From assembly GCF_000259075.1 (NCBI RefSeq), contig NZ_AJKI01000031.1, forward strand, positions 186,001 through 250,000: DNA of 64,000 nt, written 5' to 3'. A program made the translations under genes and the position numbers. Positions 39,481-48,331 of the stretch are shown here, piece by piece. Each line of letters begins with the position of its first letter. The first letter of the stretch is position 1. This DNA comes from Marinilabilia salmonicolor JCM 21150. GTDB taxonomy: Bacteria > Bacteroidota > Bacteroidia > Bacteroidales > Marinilabiliaceae. The notes under the pieces are model-generated. The model worked only from the letters and a program-made list of their open reading frames with translations, ran no database searches and was not told the origin of the DNA.

Positions 39481-40401
39481 ATGACCAGATCCACATTAAA
39501 CCAGGTTGCTCTTCAGGCGGGTGTGTCAAAAACTACTGCTTCGCTGGTTTTAAACGGCAAAGCGGACAGCGTAAACATAGCGCAATCTACCCGGAGTAGA
39601 GTCTTAGAAACCGCAAAAGCACTCAATTATCACCCGGCAAAATTCAACCCCGTACGACTCAATGGAAAAAGTGGAATTATAGGCCTTTTTTCGGCTGATT
39701 TCACAAGCCTCAATTACAGTCAATGGCTTCAGGCATTAATTACAAAGGCTGAAGAGAAAGAATATGTACTCCTGCCCAAATTGGCAACTCCGATGAGTAT
39801 GAAAGAAAAAATTGCGGCTGTGCCATTCGATTCCGGAATCATCCTTCAGCCGGATCTAATCAATCACAAGTCCAAAATGGCAACAGCGGATTTTCCTCTG
39901 ATATGTGCGGGCTTCATCCCCAACTCAGAAACATATAATTACATAGCACCCGACTTTCCCCGGCAGACCAATGAGCTCATTCAAACCCTATACCGGCACA
40001 ACAAAAAAGCAATCGGATATCTCACGGGAAATCAGGATACCAAAGAAAACCTTCTGAAAACAACAACCTACAAGGAGAATTACTGTGAGCGTTTCGACAT
40101 TATGCCCAATATAGCGGAATTGTCCTCTCCTGAACTAAACCCTAAAGAAATAAAGGAAGCCTGCCTGCGACTAATTAAAAACGGGGCCAATGCCATTATC
40201 TTAGAAACACCGGAAATGGCATATTCAGCCATGAGTGAAGCAGACATTAGAAAGATGGGGAAAGATGGAACCTTATTTGCCACATATGATAAGATCAAAG
40301 GAGGTGAGTTCCTGCCCGAAAATTTATTAATTCACACCTCATCTGACATTGCGAAAATGGCGGAACAGGTTATTAATTTGTGTATGAAGGAGATTAATTA
40401 A
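39481..40401 (+). CDS. LacI-family transcriptional regulator
   Basis: The 306-residue protein opens with a LacI helix-turn-helix (STLNQVALQAGVSKTTASLVLNG, residues 4-26) and the hinge region (TRSRVLETAKALNYHPAK). Its effector domain is degenerate and short (IIGLFSADFTSLNYSQWLQAL ...), about 40 residues less than usual LacI proteins. It lies divergent from the multi-Ig/YfiR operon (235-base spacer), so local control is plausible. The ligand is unknown; sugar sensing is typical. A near-consensus TATCTTTA (39450-39457) lies 23 bases upstream of the ATG. Confidence 0.85.
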   Translation: MTRSTLNQVALQAGVSKTTASLVLNGKADSVNIAQSTRSRVLETAKALNYHPAKFNPVRLNGKSGIIGLFSADFTSLNYSQWLQALITKAEEKEYVLLPKLATPMSMKEKIAAVPFDSGIILQPDLINHKSKMATADFPLICAGFIPNSETYNYIAPDFPRQTNELIQTLYRHNKKAIGYLTGNQDTKENLLKTTTYKENYCERFDIMPNIAELSSPELNPKEIKEACLRLIKNGANAIILETPEMAYSAMSEADIRKMGKDGTLFATYDKIKGGEFLPENLLIHTSSDIAKMAEQVINLCMKEIN

Positions 40402-40942
40402 TTGCTGAAAATAAAAGGCAACAAGAGGAGGAACAAATAAAAAGAGAAGCCCCGGAGGGGCGACAAAACGCACCGGCTCCCGCGTCAAATAGATTAAAAA
40501 AAAGCCCCGGCCTATTTCCCTCTGATTAACTTTGGGCGAGTTAAGCAGCTAAACTTGTTTATGGCAGAACAAATCATTGCAGATACAGAAACGGAAATGG
40601 TTCCGGGGCAATTTTCTTTGCCTGATTAAATAAATAATCACCTTACCTGCATTATTCACAAATAATTTATTACGATAATTCATGAATAAAGCAGGCTTAA
40701 AATAAACTCTTTTGTTAGCGGGTTGATTATACCTCAACCTTATAAGCAACACATAAAAATTATTCGCCCCCATTCGGGGACGGACCAACTCTGTCAGATC
40801 TCCTTATGCCCCAAATTCCTTTGGTCTAAATAGTCGTTGCGGCGACAACAAATTAGAGGGTTTAATGGAAGAAAAGGGTTGAATACTAACAAAGCAATCT
40901 TTTATCAACAAAGCGTTTCTCTGAATAATAATATCCCTTTTA
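40402..40942. repeat. Repeat-filled intergenic region
   Basis: No gene was seen. AGCCCCGGAGGGGCG (40448-40462) is identical to 17026-17040. Sequence at 40650-40695 (ATTCACAAATAATTTATTAC, then TTCATGAATAAAGCAGG) resembles 54065-54110. CCCCCATTCGGGGACGGACC and the following bases (40768-40832) belong to the CCCCGGG-hairpin family of 20975 and 25275, here without the hairpin itself. The region marks a junction of convergent genes. Confidence 0.6.
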
Positions 40943-42070
40943 TTATTCAGACACAAAAACAAAATTGCAGGGGCCAATGCCTATGTTATCCTCATAGGTC
41001 TCAACGGCAGTCCCGTTGGCTGAATAAACCTCCACATGTCCTACAGAAGTAAAGCTTGGCGCAACACCAACATACAGATCTCCATTGGCAGGATTTACGC
41101 CCAAACCTGATGGAGTAACATCAGCAAATGTTTCCTGGGGCAATTCTGATACAGTAATTTCCACTTCCCATATTCCGGAAAAACCATATCCCCCTCCGAA
41201 GTAAAAACTCTGACCATCAGCTGAGATCGCAATTTTTGTAGCTTTCCCATAAACACTTTCGTCAGGAAGAAAAGTTTGCTCAACCTCGTAAGAAGAAGCA
41301 TTAACATTGTGAATGGCAGCAGGACTAACACTAACAAAAGTTCCGGACCCAGCATCATACTCAGAACGGCCTGTTGCAAGCACCCATACATCGCCGTTGG
41401 CATCTACTACCAGATCCTGTGGGTTATCATTGACGGTAATTTCCTCAATTACCTCATCATTGACCGGATCAATTACTGAAATAATATTATCGGTGCCGTA
41501 TCCTCCACAATTGGCCACCCACAACTCATCACCAACAACTTCAAGCCCCTCGGGACCAAAACCCACATCAATGGTATTAACCACTTCCATTTTCTCAGGA
41601 TCCACTACGGCCACCTCTCCTTCGTTTCCCCATTGAGACACATAGATTAATCCATTGAAAACAACCGCGTACCTGGGGTTATTGATTCCTTCAGAAATCT
41701 GTCCCACATAACTAAAGTTCTTATTATTGACCACCACCAGACTGTGCGAATTATTCAACACCAGAAAAGAGAGTGTATCCACAGAAACCATATCCTGCAA
41801 TACATCACCCAACACTGCATTGTTTCTGTCAGCAAACAAATCACCCATCACAGTATCCTGAGCAATAAAAGAAACAGACGCGTTGGCAGCATTCATAGCA
41901 CCCTGGTTAAGCACAAAAATGCCATTCACAAAATCACCTTTGTCTTCCACCACCCCGGTATCATCATCACTTTCGCAAGACACAAAAGCAAGCAATAAAG
42001 CCAAAGAAAGAGCTTTTAACACGCCGATAGAGGGAACGCTCTTTTTAAAGAACTCCAATTTTCTCATCAT
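40943..42070 (-). CDS. BtuG-like surface lipoprotein with beta-propeller repeats
   Basis: The 375-residue protein has a lipoprotein signal (LALLLAFVSC) and an acidic linker (ESDDDTGVVEDKGD). It then has repeated blades of YncE/DUF5074 type: SFLVLNNSHSLVVVNNKN, LIYVSQWGNEGEVAVVDPEK, LWVANCGGYGTDNIISVIDP and VNDNPQDLVVDANGDVWVLAT. In Bacteroides, BtuG is such a surface propeller, binding vitamin B12 very tightly and passing it to BtuB. Here it follows btuB (7 bases between) under a cobalamin riboswitch, which supports the same role. The exact BtuG identity is inferred from context. Confidence 0.8.
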   Translation of the reverse strand: MMRKLEFFKKSVPSIGVLKALSLALLLAFVSCESDDDTGVVEDKGDFVNGIFVLNQGAMNAANASVSFIAQDTVMGDLFADRNNAVLGDVLQDMVSVDTLSFLVLNNSHSLVVVNNKNFSYVGQISEGINNPRYAVVFNGLIYVSQWGNEGEVAVVDPEKMEVVNTIDVGFGPEGLEVVGDELWVANCGGYGTDNIISVIDPVNDEVIEEITVNDNPQDLVVDANGDVWVLATGRSEYDAGSGTFVSVSPAAIHNVNASSYEVEQTFLPDESVYGKATKIAISADGQSFYFGGGYGFSGIWEVEITVSELPQETFADVTPSGLGVNPANGDLYVGVAPSFTSVGHVEVYSANGTAVETYEDNIGIGPCNFVFVSE

Positions 42071-42077
42071 CCTAATT

Positions 42078-43982
42078 TTAAATGGTTAAATCTATTGAAA
42101 ACAAATAATTACGCAGAGGCATAGCATACCATGCCACCACCTGATAATCTGTATTTGTAATATTGTTTATCTTAAATGAACAGTCCGCACGAACTCCCGA
42201 AAACCTGAACTTATATCCAAGAGAAGTATCCCAAATAGAATATGCATCAAGAGTATTTGAATGATCGTAATACCGCTCATCGGTGAACCGCCCGGAAAGT
42301 GTTGCATAAAAAGCCCCACGGGAATAACCAACCAACGCATTCACATTATTTTCGGGGGTATATACCATTTGCCGGTCATTGTACTCATCATCAGAAAAAA
42401 GCATGGAATTCACATAGGTATAAAAAACACGGGCACTTATCCTGCTTTTTTCTGTTGTTCCCGTTAATTCAACACCGACCTCAATGCCATCGGTTTCTCC
42501 AATCTTTTTATTCTGAGGCATCCATTTGCTTCCATCCTGCGGAAGCCATACAATGATATCTTCTGTACGTGAAGCAAAATAAGCAGCACTCAGCCTGGTT
42601 GCAAAGATGCCCCGGTTAAATAAAAAATCCACACCCACATCTCCAGACCATCCCGATTCGGCAATCAAATCGGGATTTCCTTTGGCATAACCGTCTTCTT
42701 TCCAATAAAGATCATTCAGGTTAGGAATCCGGTAATTTTTAGAAATATTGCCTTTCAACTGAATGCTGTTCCACAATGGATGCTCTACCCCCAAAGAAAA
42801 AACCACCGGCTGAATATCAGCATCACTCATTTCTTCCCTGAAACTCAACACTACTGCACCCCGGCCTGACGACAAGCCATATCGCCCTGATGCAAATGCA
42901 GCCATACGGTTACGTATTATATCTCCCATATATCCATCGGAACGCGCCAGTTCGTAAGTATAATTAACCCCCACATTCACAGAATGATATTTCCCCAACC
43001 GGTACTTATACTCGGCTTCATTAATCCACGAGAGTGAATTGTTATCGGCCTGCGGATCCGCCATATCAGGGTCGCTGTAAAGAACTTTATTCCTGATCAG
43101 CCCCTGTTTGACATTCAGGGTACTTTTTTGACCATAATATTTGTAATTGACCGAAGCCATGAAGTTTTCATCCCTTTGATTGGTTTCATCAGGGCGCCTG
43201 CTGGTCATAAGGGTCTGCAAATCTTTATCATAATCCTGATACCAAAAACCGGTAGTCAACAGGGATTTGTCGGATATCCGCCATTGATTCTCCTGCAAAA
43301 CACCATATTGAGTCACACCGGCATTGGTTTGAGTTTCCTCCGGATGACCGATCCGTGAGGTATTTGTATAGGGAAAATCGTTGTCCGCCTTTTGCCCGAA
43401 TATAGAAAGCCGGGATGCGAATCTTGAAGAACCGGTCTTTATGGATGCACCTGCAGACCCCAAACCAAAACTTCCCTTGGACAACGAGGCCTCCAAACTA
43501 TTTTCTTTTCGCAACAGATCATCTCCCGAAAGATGAATCACTCCACTGACGGCTCCACTGCCGAATAAAGTCCCAGACCCGCCATGCTGCACTTCTACAT
43601 TGTCAAAAAAATGCACAGGCATCACTGAAAGGTTTACACCTCCGTTCATGGGGCTCTGAATATTAAGCCCGTTCCACAACACCGCAGTGTGCGAAGAACT
43701 ACCACCTCTTATACTAAGAGACGCAAGTCCTCCCGGACCATATGTTTTCAGGGAGACACCGGACGTATTGCTCAGAAGTGATGACAAAGAACCGGATCGA
43801 TGAAGTTTGACCAAAGTCGAATCTGGTCTTGACACTGTGGCACCAACACCATAATCGTGTAACCGCTGTGAGGTAACACGAACCTCTTTCAGTTTCACCG
43901 GATCTTCCTGGAAAAAATCCTGTGCCAAAACATTGGTTGCCAAAACCAGCAACACACAAAAAACAGAAAACCTAAAATACAT
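42078..43982 (-). CDS. btuB: BtuB-type TonB-dependent cobalamin receptor
   Basis: From the ATG at 43982 (GTG two codons upstream is also in frame) the protein has 634 residues: a signal peptide (MYFRFSVFCVLLVLATNVLA), a TonB-box/plug region (LKEVRVTSQRLH; SLLSNTSGVSLKTYGPGG; SLSIRGGSSSHTAVLWNGLN; GAVSGVIHL), then a 22-strand-type barrel ending in YLFSIDLTI. Length and compact plug match BtuB-type receptors. It would transport cobalamin across the outer membrane. It is the first gene of an operon with the BtuG-like lipoprotein, behind a cobalamin riboswitch. Confidence 0.93.
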   Translation of the reverse strand: MYFRFSVFCVLLVLATNVLAQDFFQEDPVKLKEVRVTSQRLHDYGVGATVSRPDSTLVKLHRSGSLSSLLSNTSGVSLKTYGPGGLASLSIRGGSSSHTAVLWNGLNIQSPMNGGVNLSVMPVHFFDNVEVQHGGSGTLFGSGAVSGVIHLSGDDLLRKENSLEASLSKGSFGLGSAGASIKTGSSRFASRLSIFGQKADNDFPYTNTSRIGHPEETQTNAGVTQYGVLQENQWRISDKSLLTTGFWYQDYDKDLQTLMTSRRPDETNQRDENFMASVNYKYYGQKSTLNVKQGLIRNKVLYSDPDMADPQADNNSLSWINEAEYKYRLGKYHSVNVGVNYTYELARSDGYMGDIIRNRMAAFASGRYGLSSGRGAVVLSFREEMSDADIQPVVFSLGVEHPLWNSIQLKGNISKNYRIPNLNDLYWKEDGYAKGNPDLIAESGWSGDVGVDFLFNRGIFATRLSAAYFASRTEDIIVWLPQDGSKWMPQNKKIGETDGIEVGVELTGTTEKSRISARVFYTYVNSMLFSDDEYNDRQMVYTPENNVNALVGYSRGAFYATLSGRFTDERYYDHSNTLDAYSIWDTSLGYKFRFSGVRADCSFKINNITNTDYQVVAWYAMPLRNYLFSIDLTI

Positions 43983-44094
43983 AGTCACAAATGATTAAAC
44001 AACAACTTTAATCATTCGCAACATCCGGCCTTAGTGAAAATAGAACAAGAAAAAATCGTTCATATCTTCGCTTTTCCACCCGAAAGCTACGAAT

Positions 44095-44300
44095 TGAATC
44101 ATCTGGCAGGTCTTCTGGCTTACTCAGGTTTGAATGGCCTTCCCGGAATCAATTGTCAATGATCAATTACCAATGATCAATTGGTCATTGGTAATTGTGA
44201 AATTCCAGTGGCGAAAGTATTATTCAAACCATATTAAGAGCTTACAGCTGCGGGGACAGCTCCGGAATTGAACCGGATTCCCTTTTAATCGTATTCCTGA
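44095..44300 (-). ncRNA. Cobalamin riboswitch upstream of btuB
   Basis: The minus strand shows the classic elements in order: AAAAGGGAATCCGGTTC..CCGG, then GAGCTGTCCCCGCAGCTGTAA (the B12 box core), CCACTGG (44216-44210), GGGAAGGCC, and GAGTAAGCCAGAAGACCTGCC near the 3' end. These match the conserved cobalamin aptamer. It ends about 110 bases upstream of the btuB ATG. Between CCACTGG and GGGAAGG, where the aptamer is variable, is a perfect extra hairpin (44164-44197). Confidence 0.93.
44164..44197 (-). repeat. Perfect hairpin inside the riboswitch's variable arm
   Basis: CAATTACCAATGA (44164-44176), 8-base loop TCAATTGG, TCATTGGTAATTG (44185-44197) form a 13-bp perfect stem. Just beside it lies a diverged direct copy of the same words (AATTGTCAATGATC). 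This looks like expansion of a repeat within an arm that tolerates insertion. Confidence 0.75.
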
Positions 44301-44332
44301 ATACAGAAAGTACGAACCAGTCTTATTGCCGG

Positions 44333-44340
44333 CAAATTTA
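44333..44340 (-). promoter_or_regulatory. Candidate -7 element for the btuB transcript
   Basis: TAAATTTG on the minus strand is a perfect TAnnTTTG, about 35 bases upstream of the aptamer, as expected for a riboswitch leader. A clear -33 TTTG is missing. Confidence 0.45.
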
Positions 44341-44477
44341 AAGTAAAAATTTCAGAATAGGGACTTAAAGCAGAACAAAAAAGAAAAAAACATCCCCAAA
44401 ACGCTCTTATCAAGATGGTTCAGACGTAGTAAATGAACCGAATGAGCAATACTCGTGTTAAACAATAAAAAAGCAAC

Positions 44478-45203
44478 ATGTCAACTTACCTGATTATAAA
44501 TATTCTTGTGGTAATTATTCCATTGCTGTTCAGTTTTGACAAAAAGGTGGCATTTTTCCGTATCTGGAAATACATTTTCCCGGCGATGCTCATCACCGGG
44601 GCAACTTTCATTCTTTGGGACATTCTATTCACCCATATCGGGGTATGGGGCTTCAACGAGGTGCATCTCACCGGACTAAAAATCATAAACCTCCCCATGG
44701 AAGAGTGGCTGTTTTTTATCACGGTTCCCTATGCGGTGGTTTTTACTTACCGGGTATTAAACGTATGGGTACCTATGAAAAAACATCCCGAGATGCAGCG
44801 AACCATCAGCTATGCACTCATTATTATATTTGCCACGGCAGCGGTATTATATTACGACCGGATTTATTCGGTTGCCACTTTTTCTCTGGCTGCTCTCTTT
44901 GTTTTGGTTACAGAATGGCTGCTGAGGACAGACTATTTATTGCATTTTTACAGAACCTACCTGATTGCCCTGATTCCATTCCTCATCACCAATGGAGTTT
45001 TAACAGGCTTCGGTTTGGAAGAGCCTGTAGTCTGGTACAATGATTCCATGAACTCAGCAATCCGGATTGTGACCATTCCCATCGAAGATGTAGCTTATGG
45101 GTTTGTACTCATTGGCCTGAATATAACCCTGCTGGAATGGTTTATTCCGGGAACGGCGTCAACGCCGGATCTTTCGGGTACGAAAAAGAAAAAATCCCAT
45201 TGA
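44478..45203 (+). CDS. Lycopene cyclase-like carotenoid enzyme (CrtYcd type)
   Basis: The 241-residue integral membrane protein has about seven hydrophobic segments and two internally similar halves. The motifs LPMEEWLFFITVPYAVVF (about residues 72-89) and IPIEDVAYGFVLIGLN (about 203-218) are the repeated P(M/I)E(E/D) signature of the heterodimer-type lycopene cyclase domain. The fused two-domain form makes beta-rings on lycopene, so it suggests carotenoid synthesis. No phytoene synthase or desaturase lies nearby, so its pathway genes must be elsewhere. Its last 45 bases overlap the end of cstA on the other strand. Confidence 0.85.
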   Translation: MSTYLIINILVVIIPLLFSFDKKVAFFRIWKYIFPAMLITGATFILWDILFTHIGVWGFNEVHLTGLKIINLPMEEWLFFITVPYAVVFTYRVLNVWVPMKKHPEMQRTISYALIIIFATAAVLYYDRIYSVATFSLAALFVLVTEWLLRTDYLLHFYRTYLIALIPFLITNGVLTGFGLEEPVVWYNDSMNSAIRIVTIPIEDVAYGFVLIGLNITLLEWFIPGTASTPDLSGTKKKKSH

Positions 45204-46598
45204 GGCCACACCAACCAAAACACCAGCAATGGTTCCTCCGAATGAATCGAGAAACAAACCTCCATTTTTGACCGGTGCCACCAGGAGATAAGCTGCACAA
45301 ACAATGGTCATAAAAGTGGCAGGTAAAGAGAGCATCCAGTGACTCTTTTTCACTCTGACCAGGTACATGGCTCCTGTCCACAAAACCACCACTGCCAGCA
45401 CCTGATTCGACAGGCCAAGATACTTCCATATCGTTGCAAATTCGAGTCGTGAAAGCACAAACCCAACGGCAAAAAGGGGAATACTAATGATCAAACGTTT
45501 GTAAATAGAGGATTGATCAAACTTAAAAACATCGGCAATGGTAAGCCTGGCACTTCGAAAAGCCGTATCGCCGGTGGTAATCGGGCAGGCTATTACGCCG
45601 ATCACAGCAAAAACAGCTCCCACAGCCCCCAACCACGAACGACTAATTTCATTCACCACCCAAGCAGGATTTTGACCGTCCACCATCATTGTTTTATTCA
45701 GATCTCCGGCACTGCCGAAAAAATTCATTGCTGCAGTTGCCCAGACAATAGCCACAATCCCCTCGGCAATCATAGCTCCGTAAAAGACATGACGTCCATG
45801 GCTCTCCTTCCTGATACACCGGGCCATCATTGGAGCCTGCGTAGAATGAAATCCGCTTAAGGCACCACAGGAAATAACAATAAACATCATGGGAAAAAGT
45901 AAATTCTCTGTTGGATTGTGATGCCAGTTGCGAAAGCTCCCGGCTTGCAGTTCATGAATAACCAAATCACCGGTTGTTCCGTAATAAATCATCGCTCCTG
46001 CAATCCCCACAGCCATAATCAGCAAGGCTGCTCCAAAAACGGGATAAATTCGACCAATAATCTTGTTGATCGGTAAAAGCGTAGCAATCAAATAATAGGC
46101 AAAAATACTGTAAAGCCATAGTTCAAGTCCTCCATCGGTAAGATTGGCAAGCAAGCCGGCAGGCCCTGAAACAAAAGCTACCCCCACAAAAATCAGAAGA
46201 AGCAAAGAAAAAATACGCATAAAATTCTGAAATCCAGGCCCCAGATATTTACCCACAATTTCAGGAATGCTGGCCCCATGATTACGTACCGATAACATCC
46301 CGGAGAAATAGTCATGCACCGCCCCCATAAAAATACACCCCAACACAATCCACAAATAAGCTATGGGGCCATACATTGCCCCCAGAATAGCGCCAAAAAT
46401 GGGGCCCAGTCCGGCGATATTCAGAAACTCTATGGTAAAAACCTTCCAGGTAGGCATGGGCACATAGTCCACTCCGTTGTTAATTTCGATAGCCGGTGTT
46501 GACCGGGAGTTGGTTGCCCCGAAAAAACGCTCCACAAATTTTCCGTAAAGAAAAAATCCTAAAACCAGGGCTGCGATAGAAGTTACAAAAGTTATCAT
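45159..46598 (-). CDS. cstA: Carbon starvation protein CstA family transporter
   Basis: The start at 46598 (MITFVTSIAALVLGFFLYGKF) gives 479 residues; the longer frame to 46667 adds an unlikely lead. It is a polytopic inner-membrane protein with the CstA signatures: VDYVPMPTWKVFTIEFLNIAGLGPIFGA, GCIFMGAVHDYFSG, SVRNHGASIPEIVGKYLG and CPITTGDTAFRSARLTIAD. E. coli CstA is longer (about 700 residues); the short form is common in Bacteroidota. Members take up peptides or pyruvate under carbon limitation. It ends inside the 3' end of the convergent lycopene cyclase-like gene. Confidence 0.92.
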   Translation of the reverse strand: MITFVTSIAALVLGFFLYGKFVERFFGATNSRSTPAIEINNGVDYVPMPTWKVFTIEFLNIAGLGPIFGAILGAMYGPIAYLWIVLGCIFMGAVHDYFSGMLSVRNHGASIPEIVGKYLGPGFQNFMRIFSLLLLIFVGVAFVSGPAGLLANLTDGGLELWLYSIFAYYLIATLLPINKIIGRIYPVFGAALLIMAVGIAGAMIYYGTTGDLVIHELQAGSFRNWHHNPTENLLFPMMFIVISCGALSGFHSTQAPMMARCIRKESHGRHVFYGAMIAEGIVAIVWATAAMNFFGSAGDLNKTMMVDGQNPAWVVNEISRSWLGAVGAVFAVIGVIACPITTGDTAFRSARLTIADVFKFDQSSIYKRLIISIPLFAVGFVLSRLEFATIWKYLGLSNQVLAVVVLWTGAMYLVRVKKSHWMLSLPATFMTIVCAAYLLVAPVKNGGLFLDSFGGTIAGVLVGVASMGFFLFRTRKIRR

Positions 46599-46671
46599 GG
46601 GTTTATTCGGATTTATTGAATACAAAGATAACAGACTATTGAAAAGTGCGAAAAGGAATTCCCACATCCAC

Positions 46672-46704
46672 CAAAAAAAGGGCTGTCCGCATCGGACAGC
46701 CCTT
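46672..46704 (-). terminator. Terminator after susD-like gene
   Basis: On the minus strand, AAGGGCTGTCCG, loop ATG, CGGACAGCCCTT forms a perfect 12-bp stem followed by a run of T residues. It lies 37 bases after the susD-like stop codon and closes the cellobiose locus. Confidence 0.9.
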
Positions 46705-46741
46705 CCCTGTTTTCATATAGGCCGGTTCATAAGGTTAAAGG

Positions 46742-48310
46742 TTAGTAACCGGGATTTTGGTCCTCCTGTTCTATTTCATTATTAGCTGCAATTTCTGTCA
46801 AAGGAATGGGCCATAACTCGTTTCTGCCTGCCTGGAACCCATCTGCTGCCAGTTCTTCAGCAGCATCGCCCCAGCGTACCAGGTCGGGATAACGGGCTCC
46901 CTCGAAGGCTAACTCCAGCTGACGCTCCAGCTTAATAGCCTCCCTAAGGTCGCCTTGTCCTAAACCTGATAAAAGCGGAAGCTCAGCACGGTCACGAACT
47001 TCATTCACATACCCAATTGCTGTTCCGGGATCGCCATCTTCATTGTAAGCCTCGGCAGCCATCAGCAACACATCTGCATAGCGGATGAGTCGCCAGTTGG
47101 TGGTATAGTTCAATTCAGCAACTGCTCCTCCTTCTGAATTGGTTTCAGAGGCGTAAGTCGCATACTTCAACCGAAGATAGTTTTCATAATCCCACGCCGG
47201 AATTGTATTACCTTCTTCATCAGTATCCGCAACAATTGAGCCACCAGCAGCTAAAAATTCCTCTTCACTCATAATGGTAGCCTGATAACGAGGTCCATTA
47301 TCACCAGCCTCATTAAAAGCTATTCCAATCTTTTCAGTGGGCAGATTAAATCCCCAGCCGGGAACAATTCCCAACACATCCAGATTGGTGAAAAATGGTG
47401 CACGGGGCCCCATCAGCTGAACATGAATGTTTGATTCATCCAGTCCGCCCCAGGCGAAAGTTCCCCAATCGTAACCTTCATGAGAGGTATAGGCAATCTC
47501 AAAAACAGACTCATCACCATACTCGGAAACACCTTTCCAGACATCAGAAAAATTTTCCTCCAGCTCATAATCAGGAGAGTCTATCAACTTCTGAAACTCT
47601 ACATGAGCCAGATCCCATTTTTCCTGGTACAGATACGCTTTTCCCAACATCGCCTGGGCAGCCCCCTTCGTTAGGCGAAACTTCTCATTATCTGCCAATT
47701 CAGACTTTGAAGGCAATACTGCCATAGCGTCCTTTAGGTCAGTTTCAATCTGAGCATAAATATCTGCTTTCGGTGTGCGCGGCTTATGATACTCCGCTAC
47801 TACAGTCGGGTTAACCGTAAAAAACGGGACATCTCCAAACAAAGAAACCAATTCGAAATAACTCCAGGCACGCATAGCTTTAGCCTCTGCAATCACCCGT
47901 TCGCGTATTGCATTAGATGGCTCGATTCTTTCAATAATGGTGTTGGAATGGTTAATCGTATTGTAGAAACCTTCCCACACAGCAGTAGTAACAGGATTAT
48001 CAGATTCATTATTAAAATCATCAATATTCTGATAGGGAGGCTGGTCACCGGAACCACCTCCGGCGGCATTGGCTTCATCACCTGCGAGTACTTTGGCCAC
48101 AAATGCACTTTGCCAGTCGCGACCATAATTCCACTGCATCAAGGCATAGCCACCAATAATGGTAGAAACCACCTGTTCGTCGGTCTCAGGATACACTTCA
48201 GTGGACAAACGTCCTGTAGGATCAATGGTCAAAAATTCATCCTTACATGCCGGCGTCAAAATCAAAAGAAGCGCCGGAATCATTAATAAAAATACTTTAT
48301 ATCGTTTCAT
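46742..48310 (-). CDS. SusD/RagB-family glycan-binding lipoprotein
   Basis: The 522-residue protein starts with a lipoprotein signal (ALLLILTPAC, cysteine 22) and the family opening KDEFLTIDPTGRLSTEVYPETDEQV. TPR-like helices follow (AIRERVIAEAKAMRAWSYFELVSLFGDVPF; AAQAMLGKAYLYQEKWDLAH), and the end shows RELAFEGARYPDLVRWG-like sequence and ELWPIPLTEIAANNEIEQEDQNPGY, a hallmark ending of SusD proteins. It sits on the cell surface over its SusC partner (22 bases upstream) and captures oligosaccharides. The neighbouring phosphorylase suggests cellodextrins or other beta-glucans. Confidence 0.95.
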   Translation of the reverse strand: MKRYKVFLLMIPALLLILTPACKDEFLTIDPTGRLSTEVYPETDEQVVSTIIGGYALMQWNYGRDWQSAFVAKVLAGDEANAAGGGSGDQPPYQNIDDFNNESDNPVTTAVWEGFYNTINHSNTIIERIEPSNAIRERVIAEAKAMRAWSYFELVSLFGDVPFFTVNPTVVAEYHKPRTPKADIYAQIETDLKDAMAVLPSKSELADNEKFRLTKGAAQAMLGKAYLYQEKWDLAHVEFQKLIDSPDYELEENFSDVWKGVSEYGDESVFEIAYTSHEGYDWGTFAWGGLDESNIHVQLMGPRAPFFTNLDVLGIVPGWGFNLPTEKIGIAFNEAGDNGPRYQATIMSEEEFLAAGGSIVADTDEEGNTIPAWDYENYLRLKYATYASETNSEGGAVAELNYTTNWRLIRYADVLLMAAEAYNEDGDPGTAIGYVNEVRDRAELPLLSGLGQGDLREAIKLERQLELAFEGARYPDLVRWGDAAEELAADGFQAGRNELWPIPLTEIAANNEIEQEDQNPGY

Positions 48311-48331
48311 AGTTATCAGAATTTAAGACGA

